DNA of 64,000 bases, taken from NCBI RefSeq assembly GCF_000186345.1, contig NC_014962.1, positions 496,001 through 560,000 of the forward strand, written 5' to 3'. This stretch comes from Isosphaera pallida ATCC 43644. Its GTDB lineage: Bacteria; Planctomycetota; Planctomycetia; Isosphaerales; Isosphaeraceae. The notes below the pieces were generated by a model. The model was not told the origin of the DNA. It did not search any database and saw only the letters and a list, made by a program, of their open reading frames with translations. Below, piece after piece: positions 44,187-53,446 of the stretch. The translations under genes were made by a program, and so were the position numbers. Position 1 is the stretch's first letter; the number at the start of each line of letters is the position of its first letter.

Positions 44187-45293
44187 TCACAACGCGGAGG
44201 CGTCCACCACGTCGCCACGGTCCATCGTACCCAGGGCGTACCAGGAAACGTAGCTGATGGTTTGCTTGATGAATTTCACCGAGCCGTCACCCATGAGGGC
44301 GTTGACCCCGCCGGGGTGCAGCGAGCTGGCACCGATGACGCTGGTCTCGCGGGCCGGGCGGTAGGTACCGATGTCGGCGTAGAAGCAGGCTTTGCGGTTG
44401 GGGGTCTGAATCATGTGGAAGCCCTGAGTCCAGCCGTGCGACCACCATTCGCCCTTCCAGCCCCACTGGGCGGTGGAACCAGTAATGGGTTCATTCTGAC
44501 AGGCTTCGGCAACGGCCCATTCACGACTGCCGTTGATAGGGACGTAACCGCTGGCATCGCTGGTTCGATTCAGCACGTACACCTTGGAGAGGCTCACCGG
44601 GAAGGGGTCGCCGCCGGTGGGACCCTTGATCCATTCGGAAAAGATCAGGGTGTTGGAGGTGCCGTCGGTGAACGATGCGATGTTGGTGACCACGCCTTGT
44701 GCGCCGTCCCAGGTCATCGCAGTGTAACCCGGGCCTTGTTGCCGCCAACCGTTGAAGCGGCGGTTGAATCCCATGTTCACCGGATAGTTGCAGCCGCCGA
44801 TCCGCTTGCCGGTGATTTCCGAAACCCCCAGCACGCCAGGGTTGGGGTCAGAGGGGCACAGGAACGTGTTGATGATCGTAGTCGCTAGGGTCACGTTGAC
44901 CTTCGAACCCCAGAAACCGCCCGCAACCGGGTCGGGATTAGCGCCGGGACCCCAACGGGCTGCGCCCATAAAGTTCACCGTATTGTACAGCGGTTGTTGT
45001 TCCATGTAGGGTAGCAGCCGGACATGGATCGAGAAATCCTGGCAGGGCACCTGGTCGCAGTTGGTGCTGATCCGCAGGTTGTCCACCATCGCAGGCGGGA
45101 AGGCGTCCTGGTTGGCCGACATGTAGTTGTGAACGGCCAGACCAATCTGCTTGAGGTTGTTGGTGCATTGAGCGCGGCGGGCCGCTTCGCGGGCTGCTTG
45201 AACCGCGGGCAGCAGCAGCGCGATCAAAACCGCGATGATGGCGATGACCACCAGCAGTTCGATCAGGGTGAACCCGGATCGTCGTTGTCGCAT
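44187..45293 (-). CDS. DUF1559 prepilin-like protein
   Basis: 368 residues from ATG 45293, with AGGAG seven bases upstream. The start, '[20 protein letters not shown]', is a type III-like prepilin leader (cleavage between Gly and Phe) followed by the pseudopilin helix. The rest is the DUF1559 domain ('[20 protein letters not shown]', '[10 protein letters not shown]', '[17 protein letters not shown]'). This family is hugely expanded in Planctomycetota and diagnostic of them; proteins may be exported pseudopilins. No pilus assembly gene is nearby. Confidence 0.95.
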   Translation of the reverse strand: MRQRRSGFTLIELLVVIAIIAVLIALLLPAVQAAREAARRAQCTNNLKQIGLAVHNYMSANQDAFPPAMVDNLRISTNCDQVPCQDFSIHVRLLPYMEQQPLYNTVNFMGAARWGPGANPDPVAGGFWGSKVNVTLATTIINTFLCPSDPNPGVLGVSEITGKRIGGCNYPVNMGFNRRFNGWRQQGPGYTAMTWDGAQGVVTNIASFTDGTSNTLIFSEWIKGPTGGDPFPVSLSKVYVLNRTSDASGYVPINGSREWAVAEACQNEPITGSTAQWGWKGEWWSHGWTQGFHMIQTPNRKACFYADIGTYRPARETSVIGASSLHPGGVNALMGDGSVKFIKQTISYVSWYALGTMDRGDVVDASAL

Positions 45294-45573
45294 TGGAAGA
45301 CTCCTATCGAGGAAACAATGAGGAAAGAGGAACGGGCGAGAAACGAACACCGAGTCGCGTCCAAGCGAAGAAAAGGATGAATCAGATTGCAACGCGATTG
45401 GAAGCGATCGGTAATCGTGCCCAGCGAGGGCGGAAGAAATCTTTGTGTCAAACAAGACCGGATGTGGCGAATCCAATCGGCCGCGGTTCCCCCTGGCATA
45501 GCGGAGACGGGACCGACAAGATGGATTGATGGTTGCAACCTAGGCTGGGAGCCAATTTCCGTAAGCAGCCAGC

Positions 45574-45613
45574 GAGGTCACCTGAAGGCCCTTAGAGGTC
45601 GCCTGAAAGCCCT
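45574..45613. repeat. Imperfect 19-bp direct repeat, 21-base period
   Basis: gaggtcacctgaaggccct (45574-45592) and gaggtcgcctgaaagccct (45595-45613) match at 17 of 19 positions. Confidence 0.75.
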
Positions 45614-45658
45614 CCCTCAAGGGAAAAGGACCGGGTGAGCAGCGCAGAGATGAGATGA

Positions 45659-45677
45659 GGAGTGGAGTGGAGTGGAG
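45659..45677. repeat. GGAGT microsatellite
   Basis: Nearly four tandem GGAGT units in a purine-rich stretch. Confidence 0.7.
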
Positions 45678-45874
45678 ACGGAAGGGCAACTGAGCGAGTC
45701 GAGTCCAAGCGTGGGAAGGTGAGTGGAAACCGCGTCGCACGTCGTGGCTCCAACTCTCAGAAACCTGGAGGACTCATCGACCGCATCACCTCAAGAGTTC
45801 ATGACAAGAACCCTAAGAGGCTTACGTGCTGCCGGTTTCAAGTCGGACATCGCATTCCTGGGGAGGGGATCTCT

Positions 45875-46099
45875 TCAAGAACCTGCCCCAGGGTAATCTT
45901 TAGGCATCCCGGTGGGGGTGCCGTAGTTCGGGTTGAACCGCTTTTTGAAATCCTCGGGGGTGGTCGGAGGCGGGGTCGTCGGCGCGCTGGTGTCCACCTT
46001 GACCGATTGCTCGAAGGTCTTCTCGTTACTTTCGGAGCATCCCGAAACGACGACAAGTGACAAGGTGGCCGCGCAAGCGGCCAGCAGTCCGAAACGCAT
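45875..46099 (-). CDS. Small lipoprotein, 74 residues
   Basis: A short protein with a clear lipoprotein signal peptide: 'MRFGLLAACAATLSLVVVSG' and then the lipobox cysteine (VVSGC). The mature part is about 53 residues, with a Thr/Pro-rich linker ('APTTPPPTTPEDFKKRF') and 'YGTPTGMPKDYPGAGS' at the end. ATG 46099 is preceded by TAGGGGTGATTCC. No domain is recognised. Small lipoproteins of this kind often sit near DUF1559 genes in planctomycetes (recalled). Confidence 0.75.
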   Translation of the reverse strand: MRFGLLAACAATLSLVVVSGCSESNEKTFEQSVKVDTSAPTTPPPTTPEDFKKRFNPNYGTPTGMPKDYPGAGS

Positions 46100-46529
46100 G
46101 GAATCACCCCTAATAGAGAGGATCAGTGCAGATGAGATGAGGCCAACCCGCTAAGCCTCGCCGCTTACGGTGTTGGAAACCTCGAACAATCGCCCGACGA
46201 CCGAAGATCGTCGGGCAAACGAGTGGATCAAGGCAAGTCGATGAGGACCGATTCGCAAACAGACGGGATCGGAAAATCGGACCTCATCGGACTTAGTTTT
46301 ACCTTAGCTCGTTCTTATCGTCAAGAAACTCGAAAAATTCTCGGTCGCAATCGCGTCATCCTCCACGGAACCTCATCCTCTACGGTACCCATCGCACAAA
46401 TCGCAACCCCGAGTCAACTCGACGGCCGGGTTTAGTCGATTGAAAGCGGGAAAAAACCGTCGCACGTCCACGCTGTCGGACGAGTGACCCAGCGAACCAA
46501 CGGATCGATCGATCGGAGGAGTTGTCTGC
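46100..46529. other. Divergent intergenic region
   Basis: 430 bases between divergent genes. Includes the hairpin at 46192-46216. The stretch 46290-46350 is more AT-rich than its surroundings and could carry promoter sequence, but I cannot define hexamers with confidence. Confidence 0.5.
46192..46216 (-). promoter_or_regulatory. Hairpin in the leader of the small lipoprotein gene
   Basis: GCCCGACGA (46192-46200) and TCGTCGGGC (46208-46216) form a perfect 9-bp GC-rich stem with a 7-base loop, about 93 bases upstream of the lipoprotein start. No U-tract follows. It may be a leader structure. Confidence 0.4.
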
Positions 46530-47105
46530 ATGGGTGCGTGCTTCATGGTGTGGATGACGATAGGGATGAGCAGTTGGAGTGGGTTGCCGGCCTGTTCGCC
46601 GGGTTTGGTGATGGTTTGGGACGGGGGGGCGGGTTGGATTCCTGGCGGATCGACTCCACCCCCCCGCGAGCGGGCCACCGAGTGGTTGCGCGCGATGAGT
46701 TCTCGGGAGTTATGGACCCGTTATCGTTTGGGCGTGGCGACTCCTCTACCGGTCGGCAGAGTCAAAGGGGTGGCTCTGCCTTGTCCCGACGCTCGGTTTG
46801 GCGAGCTGATTTCGCGTTCGGCTGGGGTAGTCTGGCAGGGCAAAATTGCCACCGAGGGGTCCAACCTGTTGCTCAACCGCTTTTTCGGGGTTCGCTCGGT
46901 GCCGGGGCGAATGTTTTGGGGGACCAGTCGGGTTGATGGGTTGCCCTGCTTGCTGGTGGATTACTCACAAACCTCATGGGTGTACGCCAATGTGCGCGAC
47001 GAACTGCGGATGATCGCGCCGGGGGTGTACCTGGGACCGATGTTTCGCAAGCAGCGCGACGGCTCTGAGCGGTTTGAAATGTTCTTCGCGCTGATCGCGC
47101 CTTGA
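46530..47105 (+). CDS. Hypothetical protein
   Basis: 191 residues; ATG 46530 has GGAGGAG upstream. The first ~30 residues are hydrophobic with Met/Trp/Cys and may be a signal or anchor. The core (about 75-190) is 'GVVWQGKIATEGSNLLLNRF', 'GRMFWGTSRVDGLPCLLVDY' and 'VRDELRMIAPGVYLGPMF'. This looks like a small beta-barrel lipid-binding-like fold, but I cannot name the family. It converges with the SDR gene at 47119, only 13 bases away. Confidence 0.6.
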   Translation: MGACFMVWMTIGMSSWSGLPACSPGLVMVWDGGAGWIPGGSTPPPRERATEWLRAMSSRELWTRYRLGVATPLPVGRVKGVALPCPDARFGELISRSAGVVWQGKIATEGSNLLLNRFFGVRSVPGRMFWGTSRVDGLPCLLVDYSQTSWVYANVRDELRMIAPGVYLGPMFRKQRDGSERFEMFFALIAP

Positions 47106-47118
47106 TCCCAACGGAGAC

Positions 47119-48087
47119 TCAAAAGGTCTCGGCATGGGCGTCGCGTTGTTCCTCCTCAAGGGCCGCGACGAGACCTTCGTCGATGGTGGGGTGCGTGGGT
47201 TTCCAGTTGAGGTCTTGTTTGAGACGACGATTACGGACCCGTCGGTTCGGCTCGGCGGGGCGGTCGGGGTTAGCGGGGTTCGATTCGAATTGGGGTTCGG
47301 GCGCGCCGAGCAAGCGGGCTGAGGTCAGGTAGTAGTCGCGGCGGGGCAAGGGGCGATCATCGGCGGCCAGATAGATCGCGCCTGGAGGGGCGTGGTCGAG
47401 CGAGGCGATCAGGGCGGCGGCCGCGTCGTCGATGTGAATGAGGTTGAGCCACTTGTCGGGATCGCCGGACAAAGGGCGTCCGGCCAGGAGGTCAGCGCGT
47501 CGGATCAGACGGCCGGGGCCGTACAGGCCAGCCAAACGAACGATGCTCACCGGCCAGACATGACGTTGGCCGAACTCCAGGATCGCCTGTTCGGCTTCGG
47601 CGTGCAGCCGTCCCGACTCGGTGAGTGGCGGAGCGGTTGTCGTCTCATCGACCCATTCGCCGTGGGTGCCGCCCAAGACTCCGGTGGTGCTGGCCACCGC
47701 CAGCTTGTCGGCTCGGGCGTGCAGCCGCGGCAGGGTGGCGATGAGGGCGTCCACCACCACCGCGCGTTGTGGCATACCCGAGGATCGGTCGTAGCCCACG
47801 CAGTAGATCGCGCCGGCGACCCGCGGCAGAACAACCTCGGTGGTCGAATCGGTCAGATCGACCACCACGGGATGGATGCCCAGGCTGCGAAGTTGCTCGG
47901 CCTTGGCCGGCGAGCGGGTGGTGCCGAAGACGTCGCGTCCCTGGCGAATCAGTTGGCGGGCGATGCGTCGTCCGAGGTAGCCGCAGCCGACGATCAGGAC
48001 CGAACCGGGTCGGGGCGGGTGGGAGTCCCTCAAGCCCGGATTGTCGGTGGAGTCGTCTTGAGGGGGGGCAAAGGGTGAGGAGATCAT
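47119..48087 (-). CDS. NAD(P)-dependent epimerase/SDR-family protein (YeeZ-like)
   Basis: 322 residues. The Rossmann start is 'VLIVGCGYLGRRIARQLIRQ' (GxGxxG), followed by 'VFGTTRSPAKAEQLRSLGI', the region expected in atypical SDRs such as YeeZ. 'ASTTGVLGGTHGEWVDETT' includes the catalytic-type serine/threonine region, and 'SIVRLAGLYGPGRLI' the substrate part; a canonical YxxxK is not seen, which is usual for this subgroup. Substrate unknown. Its start codon overlaps the ruvX stop by four bases, so the two are translationally coupled. Confidence 0.8.
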   Translation of the reverse strand: MISSPFAPPQDDSTDNPGLRDSHPPRPGSVLIVGCGYLGRRIARQLIRQGRDVFGTTRSPAKAEQLRSLGIHPVVVDLTDSTTEVVLPRVAGAIYCVGYDRSSGMPQRAVVVDALIATLPRLHARADKLAVASTTGVLGGTHGEWVDETTTAPPLTESGRLHAEAEQAILEFGQRHVWPVSIVRLAGLYGPGRLIRRADLLAGRPLSGDPDKWLNLIHIDDAAAALIASLDHAPPGAIYLAADDRPLPRRDYYLTSARLLGAPEPQFESNPANPDRPAEPNRRVRNRRLKQDLNWKPTHPTIDEGLVAALEEEQRDAHAETF

Positions 48088-48635
48088 GGGATGCGAGGGG
48101 AGGAAGCGTGGGCGGTTGGTGAGTTCTCGGGATTGGAATCCGCTGGAGTTGGGGAGGAATCGTTGAGAGGATCGTCGAGCGGGATGGGGGGAGCGACCTG
48201 GGCATGGTCGGGACAGCCGGCGTCGAGATAGTCGCGGAGGATGACCACCGCCGCCAGTGAATCGACCCGCCGCTTGCGTTTGGCAGCCGACAGGCCGGCC
48301 TCGCGCATGAGCTCGTCGGCATGTTTGGTGGAGTACCGTTCATCAACATAGATAATCGTCAATCCGAGTTCCTTGGCGACGCGGTCGCCCCACTGCCGGG
48401 CAGCGCGGGCTTGGGGGCTGTCCCGGCCGCTGGTGTGAACCGGGAGGCCCATCACCAGACGATCCACGCCGTGCTCCCGAACCAGCCGCTTGAGGGTTTG
48501 GATCTCGGTGGTGAATCCCGCCTCGCCGCCGGGTCGCTCCAACCGTCCCAGGGGGGAGGCGATGGAGCGTCCGGGGTCGCTGATGGCCAAGCCCACCCGT
48601 TTGAGACCGTGATCCAGTGCCAGAATGGTTCCCAT
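48084..48635 (-). CDS. ruvX: Holliday-junction resolvase-like YqgF/RuvX
   Basis: 183 residues. YqgF landmarks are present: 'ILALDHGLKRVGLAISDPG' (first catalytic Asp), 'DRLVMGLPVHTSGRDSPQA', 'TIIYVDERYSTKHADELM' and 'KRKRRVDSLAAVVILRDYLD' (last catalytic Asp). The family has an RNase H fold and acts on 16S rRNA 5'-end maturation and possibly on Holliday junctions. The C-terminal ~40 residues are an acidic, Pro-rich tail not present in E. coli. It overlaps the SDR gene. Confidence 0.9.
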   Translation of the reverse strand: MGTILALDHGLKRVGLAISDPGRSIASPLGRLERPGGEAGFTTEIQTLKRLVREHGVDRLVMGLPVHTSGRDSPQARAARQWGDRVAKELGLTIIYVDERYSTKHADELMREAGLSAAKRKRRVDSLAAVVILRDYLDAGCPDHAQVAPPIPLDDPLNDSSPTPADSNPENSPTAHASSPRIP

Positions 48636-48683
48636 TGGGATTGGGCTCCGAATCGCGTGGATCGAATCGCCGATCGGTTTGAT

Positions 48684-49772
48684 TTACAACACGTGGGGGA
48701 ATCCGGCCTTGGGCAGTTCTTCGACCAGGGCTTTGAGGTTGTCCAGCGCGTCTTTGCGGGCAACCAAGGTCGCGCCTCCGGATTGCACCACCACGACTTC
48801 GGAGAGGCCCAACACCGCCACCAGGTTGCCCTCGTCGGCGATGATGACGCTGTCGCGGGTGTTCACGACATGGGTAGGTCCTTGAAGCACGTTGCCTTGG
48901 TCGTCCAGTCCACCCAATCCGGCCAGCGCGCGCCAGTCGCCCACGTCGCTCCAGCGGTAGGGGGTTTCGAGGACGACCACCTGTTGAGATCGTTCCATCA
49001 CCGCTTTGTCAATTGGGAGCTTGGGCAGGGTTGGGAAGATTTCAGCGAGGGTGTGGGATTGGCGGTCGGTGCCCAGGTCGGACGCGAGACGATCCAGACC
49101 AGCGGCCAGGTCGGGTTGGTGACGGGCGATCTCTTCCAAGATGGTGGCGGCTTTCCAGACGAAGATCCCGGCGTTCCAGACGAACCGTCCTGAGGCCAGG
49201 AAAGTTTCGGCGGTGGCTCGGTCGGGTTTCTCGCGGAAGGTCAAGGCGCGACGGGCGGCCAGTCCTTCGGGGCGTCCGATTTCCTCGCCGGTTTCCATGT
49301 AGCCGTATCCGGTCTCGGGTCGGGTGGGCGGCACGCCAAAGGTGACCAGACGGCGGGGGTCCTCGGCGATCAGGGCGACGGCGGCGCGGGCGGCGCGACG
49401 GAACTCCTCGGCCGGTTCGATGACATGGTCAGCCGGCATGACCAGCATGAGGGCCTCAGGGTCCAGCTGGACGATTCGTCGCGCTGCCAGTCCCACGCAA
49501 GCGGCAGTGTCGCGGGGGCAGGGTTCGGCAAGGATCTGAGAGGGGGCCAGGTCGGGGGTCTGAGCGCGGGTGGCTTCGGCCTGGTCAATTCCAGTGACGA
49601 TCCAGGTTCGCTCCGGGGCAGTCAAAGGGGCGACCCGGTCGAGAGTCTGCTGCAACATGGTGGTCGCGCCATAAAGCCGCAAGAGTTGCTTGGGACGGTC
49701 CCGGCGGCTTTTGGGCCAAAACCGGGTGCCACTGCCGCCGGCCATCACCACCGCGTGCAATCGCGCGTTCAT
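48684..49772 (-). CDS. manC: Mannose-1-phosphate guanylyltransferase
   Basis: 362 residues, nucleotidyltransferase fold. The signature 'AVVMAGGSGTRFWPKSRRDR' then 'PKQLL' is that of GDP-mannose pyrophosphorylases; 'EPCPRDTAACVGLAA', 'MPADHVI', 'ETGYGYMETGEEI' and 'FREKPDRATAETFL' follow in order. It makes GDP-mannose from GTP and mannose 1-phosphate in the cytoplasm. There is no fused C-terminal isomerase cupin, so it is the short form. The next gene upstream (49830) is another sugar-nucleotide pyrophosphorylase, 57 bases away on the same strand. Confidence 0.92.
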   Translation of the reverse strand: MNARLHAVVMAGGSGTRFWPKSRRDRPKQLLRLYGATTMLQQTLDRVAPLTAPERTWIVTGIDQAEATRAQTPDLAPSQILAEPCPRDTAACVGLAARRIVQLDPEALMLVMPADHVIEPAEEFRRAARAAVALIAEDPRRLVTFGVPPTRPETGYGYMETGEEIGRPEGLAARRALTFREKPDRATAETFLASGRFVWNAGIFVWKAATILEEIARHQPDLAAGLDRLASDLGTDRQSHTLAEIFPTLPKLPIDKAVMERSQQVVVLETPYRWSDVGDWRALAGLGGLDDQGNVLQGPTHVVNTRDSVIIADEGNLVAVLGLSEVVVVQSGGATLVARKDALDNLKALVEELPKAGFPHVL

Positions 49773-49829
49773 ACAAGCATGCCGTTTTGAGAGAAGGTGG
49801 AACGATGTGAGCCGGGGAGAAGGGGGGGG

Positions 49830-51287
49830 TTAGCGCAGGTGCAGAGGCTCGTTGACCACGATGCCGGGGGGAACTTTGCCTTTGAGGTCGGCCGCGTCCA
49901 GCGCGAACAGGGGGCTGATTTCGATTCCGAAAGGCACCGATCCGTCGCCGCGTCGTTCGACTTTGGCTCCAGCCGCTTCGAGCCATTTGGCGTAGAGGTC
50001 GCTCATCCGTTGACGCACCGACGCGGGCGAGTCGGGTCCGGTGGCGTTCTTGAGCGGTTCGAATTCCTCGTCGCGTTGGGTTTCGACCACCACAAAGCGT
50101 TGGGCCAGGGGGAGGGCGTCGAAGATGAAGGTTTCGAATTTGATGGCGTTGGGTTGGTCGGGTTGGACGAGGTGACCCTCCGCGTTGATGTGGGGGACTT
50201 TCTTGAGGGCTTGATGAAACGGCAGGGCACCGCCTCCCTGGCCAACCAACCTGCGAAGAAAGGCTACCTCAAAGGCGTGGACCGCGATGCTGCCGGCGCG
50301 GAGTTCCAATCGGCCCTGGGGGTCGCGACGTTGGGCCAATTCCGCGGGCAGATCGGAATATTCGATGACTTGGGGGCGGCCATCGACCATGACGACCACG
50401 CCGAGCTTTTCGTCGGGTTGATGTTTCTCAACCACTTTGAAGCTCATGTCGGCTCCAGCGCGGAGGTGGTGTCCCAGGAAGACGGGATCGGCGATTTTGA
50501 CCAGCGGGTTGTCCACCTGAAAATAGAAGATGGTGCGGATGCCGGCCTCCTCCATTTCGTCCAAGCAGGAGGGTCCGCCATTGGGTCCGGGGGCGGCCAG
50601 AGCGCGGAGGGTTCCGCCGTGACCGTCAGGGGCCAGAGCGACGCGGTCGCGGTTGGCCAGTAGGATCGCTCCGGTTTGGGCGTCCACGGCTGGCAGTTGG
50701 CCTTGGGTGAAGAGCCGCAGCCGCTTTAGGCCGAATTGGTTGTGGGCCGCGAAGAAGTCGGCGGTCGCCTGATGGTTGTCGGGGCTAGTCATGACGAAGA
50801 GAGGTGGTTCGACCCCGTGGCGTCGCCCCAAGGCGACGATTTTCTCAGCGTGAATTTGGAAGAGACTGGCATCGGAGACCGGACCGATCGGGAAGGTTCC
50901 CTTGGGACCGTCGAACCCCAAGCGGGTTCCCTGACCGCCGGCAACGAGCACGATGGCCACTTCGCCACGGCTCAAGAGGTCGGTGCCCGCGCGCAACGCT
51001 TCTTCCTGCTCCTCGCGGGAGCGTGATCCAGGGGGGATCGTTTCGACCGGTCCCACCCGCGAGGGGTCAAGCGGTGGGATGGCGTGCGGGGTTTGGGCGT
51101 GGCGGTGAGTCACGAATTGGTCGATGAGATCGGCCAGTCGTTCGAGGTCCACGCCTTCGAGATCGGTGATCAGCCGGGCGCGGGCGGTCTCCTCCAGTTC
51201 GTTCCAGAATCGCAGCACCTGCAATTGGCCGATTCGTTCGAGCCGTTCCACAAGCTTGGTTGGGGGTGAGGCGGAGGAGGTGGTCAT
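49830..51287 (-). CDS. UDPGP type 1 family uridylyltransferase (UDP-N-acetylhexosamine pyrophosphorylase-like)
   Basis: 485 residues. The nucleotide-binding loop is 'VLVAGGQGTRLGFDGPKGTF', typical of eukaryote-type UAP/AGX proteins and their bacterial relatives. 'FYFQVDNPLVKIADPVFLGH', 'VEKHQPDEKLGVVV', 'IEYSDLP' and 'IKFETFIFDALPLA' all follow in family order. It should form UDP-GlcNAc, UDP-GalNAc or UDP-glucose from UTP and the sugar 1-phosphate; which one cannot be decided by eye. Acts in the cytoplasm for envelope or glycan synthesis. Confidence 0.88.
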   Translation of the reverse strand: MTTSSASPPTKLVERLERIGQLQVLRFWNELEETARARLITDLEGVDLERLADLIDQFVTHRHAQTPHAIPPLDPSRVGPVETIPPGSRSREEQEEALRAGTDLLSRGEVAIVLVAGGQGTRLGFDGPKGTFPIGPVSDASLFQIHAEKIVALGRRHGVEPPLFVMTSPDNHQATADFFAAHNQFGLKRLRLFTQGQLPAVDAQTGAILLANRDRVALAPDGHGGTLRALAAPGPNGGPSCLDEMEEAGIRTIFYFQVDNPLVKIADPVFLGHHLRAGADMSFKVVEKHQPDEKLGVVVMVDGRPQVIEYSDLPAELAQRRDPQGRLELRAGSIAVHAFEVAFLRRLVGQGGGALPFHQALKKVPHINAEGHLVQPDQPNAIKFETFIFDALPLAQRFVVVETQRDEEFEPLKNATGPDSPASVRQRMSDLYAKWLEAAGAKVERRGDGSVPFGIEISPLFALDAADLKGKVPPGIVVNEPLHLR

Positions 51288-51399
51288 GGGCAGCGCTCTG
51301 ATCTTTTTTCCGATGGTGAGCGTGGTGTTGGTTCGAGGAGGGAACGCGGTGGGCAGCGCGCGTCGTCAAGCGGGCGGCGGCAATTCGACGCCGCGGGGG

Positions 51400-52212
51400 T
51401 TAGAATGGGATCATCAGGCCGTCATAGGCCAAACGGACGTGCGGGGGTAGGGTCTTTTCGGCGGCGTGGTGGTCGAAAGCGTGCGATAGGTGGGTGAGGA
51501 CCGCCCGGCGTGGAGCCAACCGCTCGATCAAGGCCAGCGATTCGTTGAGGCTCAGGTGGGTAGGATGTTCCTCGTAGCGCAAGGTGTCCAGCACGAGCAC
51601 ATCCAGGTCGGTCAGCAGGGGGAGCGATTCCTCGGGGATGCGTTTGACGTCGGTACAATATGCCAGGCCTCCAATGCGGAAGCCCAACACGGGGATGCGG
51701 CCGTGGTCGAGACGGATCGGCACGACCCGCTCTCCCAGGGTCTCGAACGCGATGCCGGGTTGGATGCGACGGAAAGCCAGCCGGGGGACCCCACCAAAGG
51801 GATAACTGAGGACCTCTTGCTGGAAGGCGTAGTGGAAGATTCGTCGGATCGAATCCTCGACCCGTTCCTCGCAAAAGACCGGAACGGGGCCGCCGATGTA
51901 CTTGGGGAACAACCGCGCGTCGTCCAACCCCATCAGGTGGTCGGCGTGGTCATGGGTGTAGGCGATGGCGTGAACGAACCGGACGTTCTCGCGGAGGAGT
52001 TGCAGCCGCATTTCCGGGGTGGTGTCGATGAGGAGATCGCCTTGGGGCAAACGGAACAAGGCGCTGGGGCGGGTGCGGTGGTTGCGAGGATCGCGCGACA
52101 GGCACACCGAGCAGTCGCACCCCAGGGTGGGCACGCCGGTGGAGGTGCCGCTTCCCAAGATGATTAGCCGCCGCGTCGCCGACGCGACCTCCGATTCCAT
52201 CATCGGCAACAC
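51400..52212 (-). CDS. PhnP-like metallo-beta-lactamase-fold phosphodiesterase
   Basis: 270 residues. It starts 'IILGSGTSTGVPTLGCDCSV', with the structural-zinc cysteines of PhnP, then 'DTTPEMRLQLLRENV', the metal motif 'YTHDHADHLMGLDD' (HxHxDH), 'YCTDVKRI' and 'THLSHAFDHH'. PhnP cleaves ribosyl 1,2-cyclic phosphate in phosphonate use; many PhnP-like proteins in genomes without the C-P lyase have other cyclic phosphodiester substrates. No phn genes are present here. GTG 52212 is the start used; ATG at 52203 is an alternative. Confidence 0.85.
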   Translation of the reverse strand: MLPMMESEVASATRRLIILGSGTSTGVPTLGCDCSVCLSRDPRNHRTRPSALFRLPQGDLLIDTTPEMRLQLLRENVRFVHAIAYTHDHADHLMGLDDARLFPKYIGGPVPVFCEERVEDSIRRIFHYAFQQEVLSYPFGGVPRLAFRRIQPGIAFETLGERVVPIRLDHGRIPVLGFRIGGLAYCTDVKRIPEESLPLLTDLDVLVLDTLRYEEHPTHLSLNESLALIERLAPRRAVLTHLSHAFDHHAAEKTLPPHVRLAYDGLMIPF

Positions 52213-52336
52213 GCACCCTCAAACCGTTGCGGGCGGACGGACTCACTTGGATATTCAACCATAATCCGCCCGCCGGTTTCAAGGCGCGTCGCACCCATGC
52301 GTCGGAAGCGCGGGGTTGTGGGTGGTGTTGCGTGGC

Positions 52337-53446
52337 TTAGCGTGAACGGCCCAACGCGGTACGAATCGGTTTGACCTCTAGGAAGACCAGCAGTTCGGTG
52401 TTGGTGTTGCTTAGCCCCAAGACGTTGGCCAAGCCGCGTCGATCCTGGAGGATGCCCGGCAAAATGCCCGCCGAGATGAAGAGCATTTGGTCGGTTGGCA
52501 GGGCGGGGACGTTCAATTCCATGCGCGACTCGATCGCCTCGGGAACATCCAAAATGAGTTCGGGCGTCCCGACCTGACGGGGCGCGATGACCCGGGTGCG
52601 GATCATCGAACGGACCGTCACGGCACGCAGATCCATCGCCAGTTCGACCTCGTCACCGTCGAACTGAAGCAGGGGATCGAGCTTGAGGGTCACGCCCTCC
52701 TCGATCGCCTTGACCGCTGCCTGTGCTCCGAAGTTAGCGGGTCCAGCCTCCTGCAGGCCCGAGACGTAGTTGCGGTTGACCACACGTTTGATCGTCACCG
52801 GTTGACCATTGACCACCTCGAACTTTTGATCGTCCAGCAAGCGGAAACCACGGTCTATCTGAAATTGCGTCAAAATTTGAATGCCTTCCTCGATCGGCAG
52901 GGTCCAGACCTGTTGGCCGGTCGGACCCACCGCCAGCGGCTTGAGCCGGTTGAACACGGTGAACCGCCACTGAGTGTCAGTGGCCGCGATCAGCCTCAAG
53001 CGGATGCTCAGAAGATCGGCCAAGGCGTTGTTGAACCGGTCGATGATGTCGGCCGCCTGGCGAATGATCCGCGGATCGTGGTAGATCCGCACGAGTTGCC
53101 GATCGACCGCTAACGAGGTGGACCGCTCGCCGAACCAACGCGACGCCCCAGTGCGCCGCACAATCCAATCAGCGATCGCCTGCTGTGGCGCGGCGCTTTC
53201 GTGACGAATCTTGGTGGTGTATCGTGAAATATCGAATTCTCGATATTCAAAACCGCTCTCTGGGGGCAGGGCGTTTTCGACTCGGGGGGGGTTAGCGCGC
53301 TGGGGCGGGTCGAGTCCAAACTCGCCTGGCTTGGTCTCGGGCGGCTGAGCGGGAGCCGTGGAGCTTGAGACCGAGTGAGGACGGCCGAACAGCCAGGCAG
53401 TGGCTGTGGCGAGCAGCGAGGTTCCAATCCAGGCGCGGCGATTCAT
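52337..53446 (-). CDS. Secretin-domain-like protein (GspD C-terminal type), exported
   Basis: 369 residues; ATG 53446 has GGGAGG nine bases upstream. A signal peptide ('MNRRAWIGTSLLATATAWLF') is followed by a Pro-rich linker and an N-domain-like part ('VDRQLVRIYHDPRIIRQAAD'). The C-terminal half ('GVTLKLDPLLQFDGDEVELA', 'IESRMELNVPALPTDQMLFI', 'NTELLVFLEVKPI') resembles the secretin barrel domain of type II/III systems. It is shorter than a full secretin and no gsp or pil genes are near. It may be a stand-alone planctomycete protein derived from secretins. Confidence 0.72.
   Translation of the reverse strand: MNRRAWIGTSLLATATAWLFGRPHSVSSSTAPAQPPETKPGEFGLDPPQRANPPRVENALPPESGFEYREFDISRYTTKIRHESAAPQQAIADWIVRRTGASRWFGERSTSLAVDRQLVRIYHDPRIIRQAADIIDRFNNALADLLSIRLRLIAATDTQWRFTVFNRLKPLAVGPTGQQVWTLPIEEGIQILTQFQIDRGFRLLDDQKFEVVNGQPVTIKRVVNRNYVSGLQEAGPANFGAQAAVKAIEEGVTLKLDPLLQFDGDEVELAMDLRAVTVRSMIRTRVIAPRQVGTPELILDVPEAIESRMELNVPALPTDQMLFISAGILPGILQDRRGLANVLGLSNTNTELLVFLEVKPIRTALGRSR

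Larger units (their letters stand above)
45294..45874. other. Intergenic region upstream of the DUF1559 gene
   Basis: 581 bases between the small lipoprotein and the DUF1559 start. It holds an imperfect 19-bp repeat pair (45574-45613) and a GGAGT microsatellite (45659-45677). No gene or RNA is recognised. Confidence 0.5.

Noticed and set aside
51400-52212. RNase Z instead of PhnP-like
   Set aside because: The HxHxDH motif fits both, but the N-terminal structural-zinc cysteines and 'TSTGVP' start fit PhnP.
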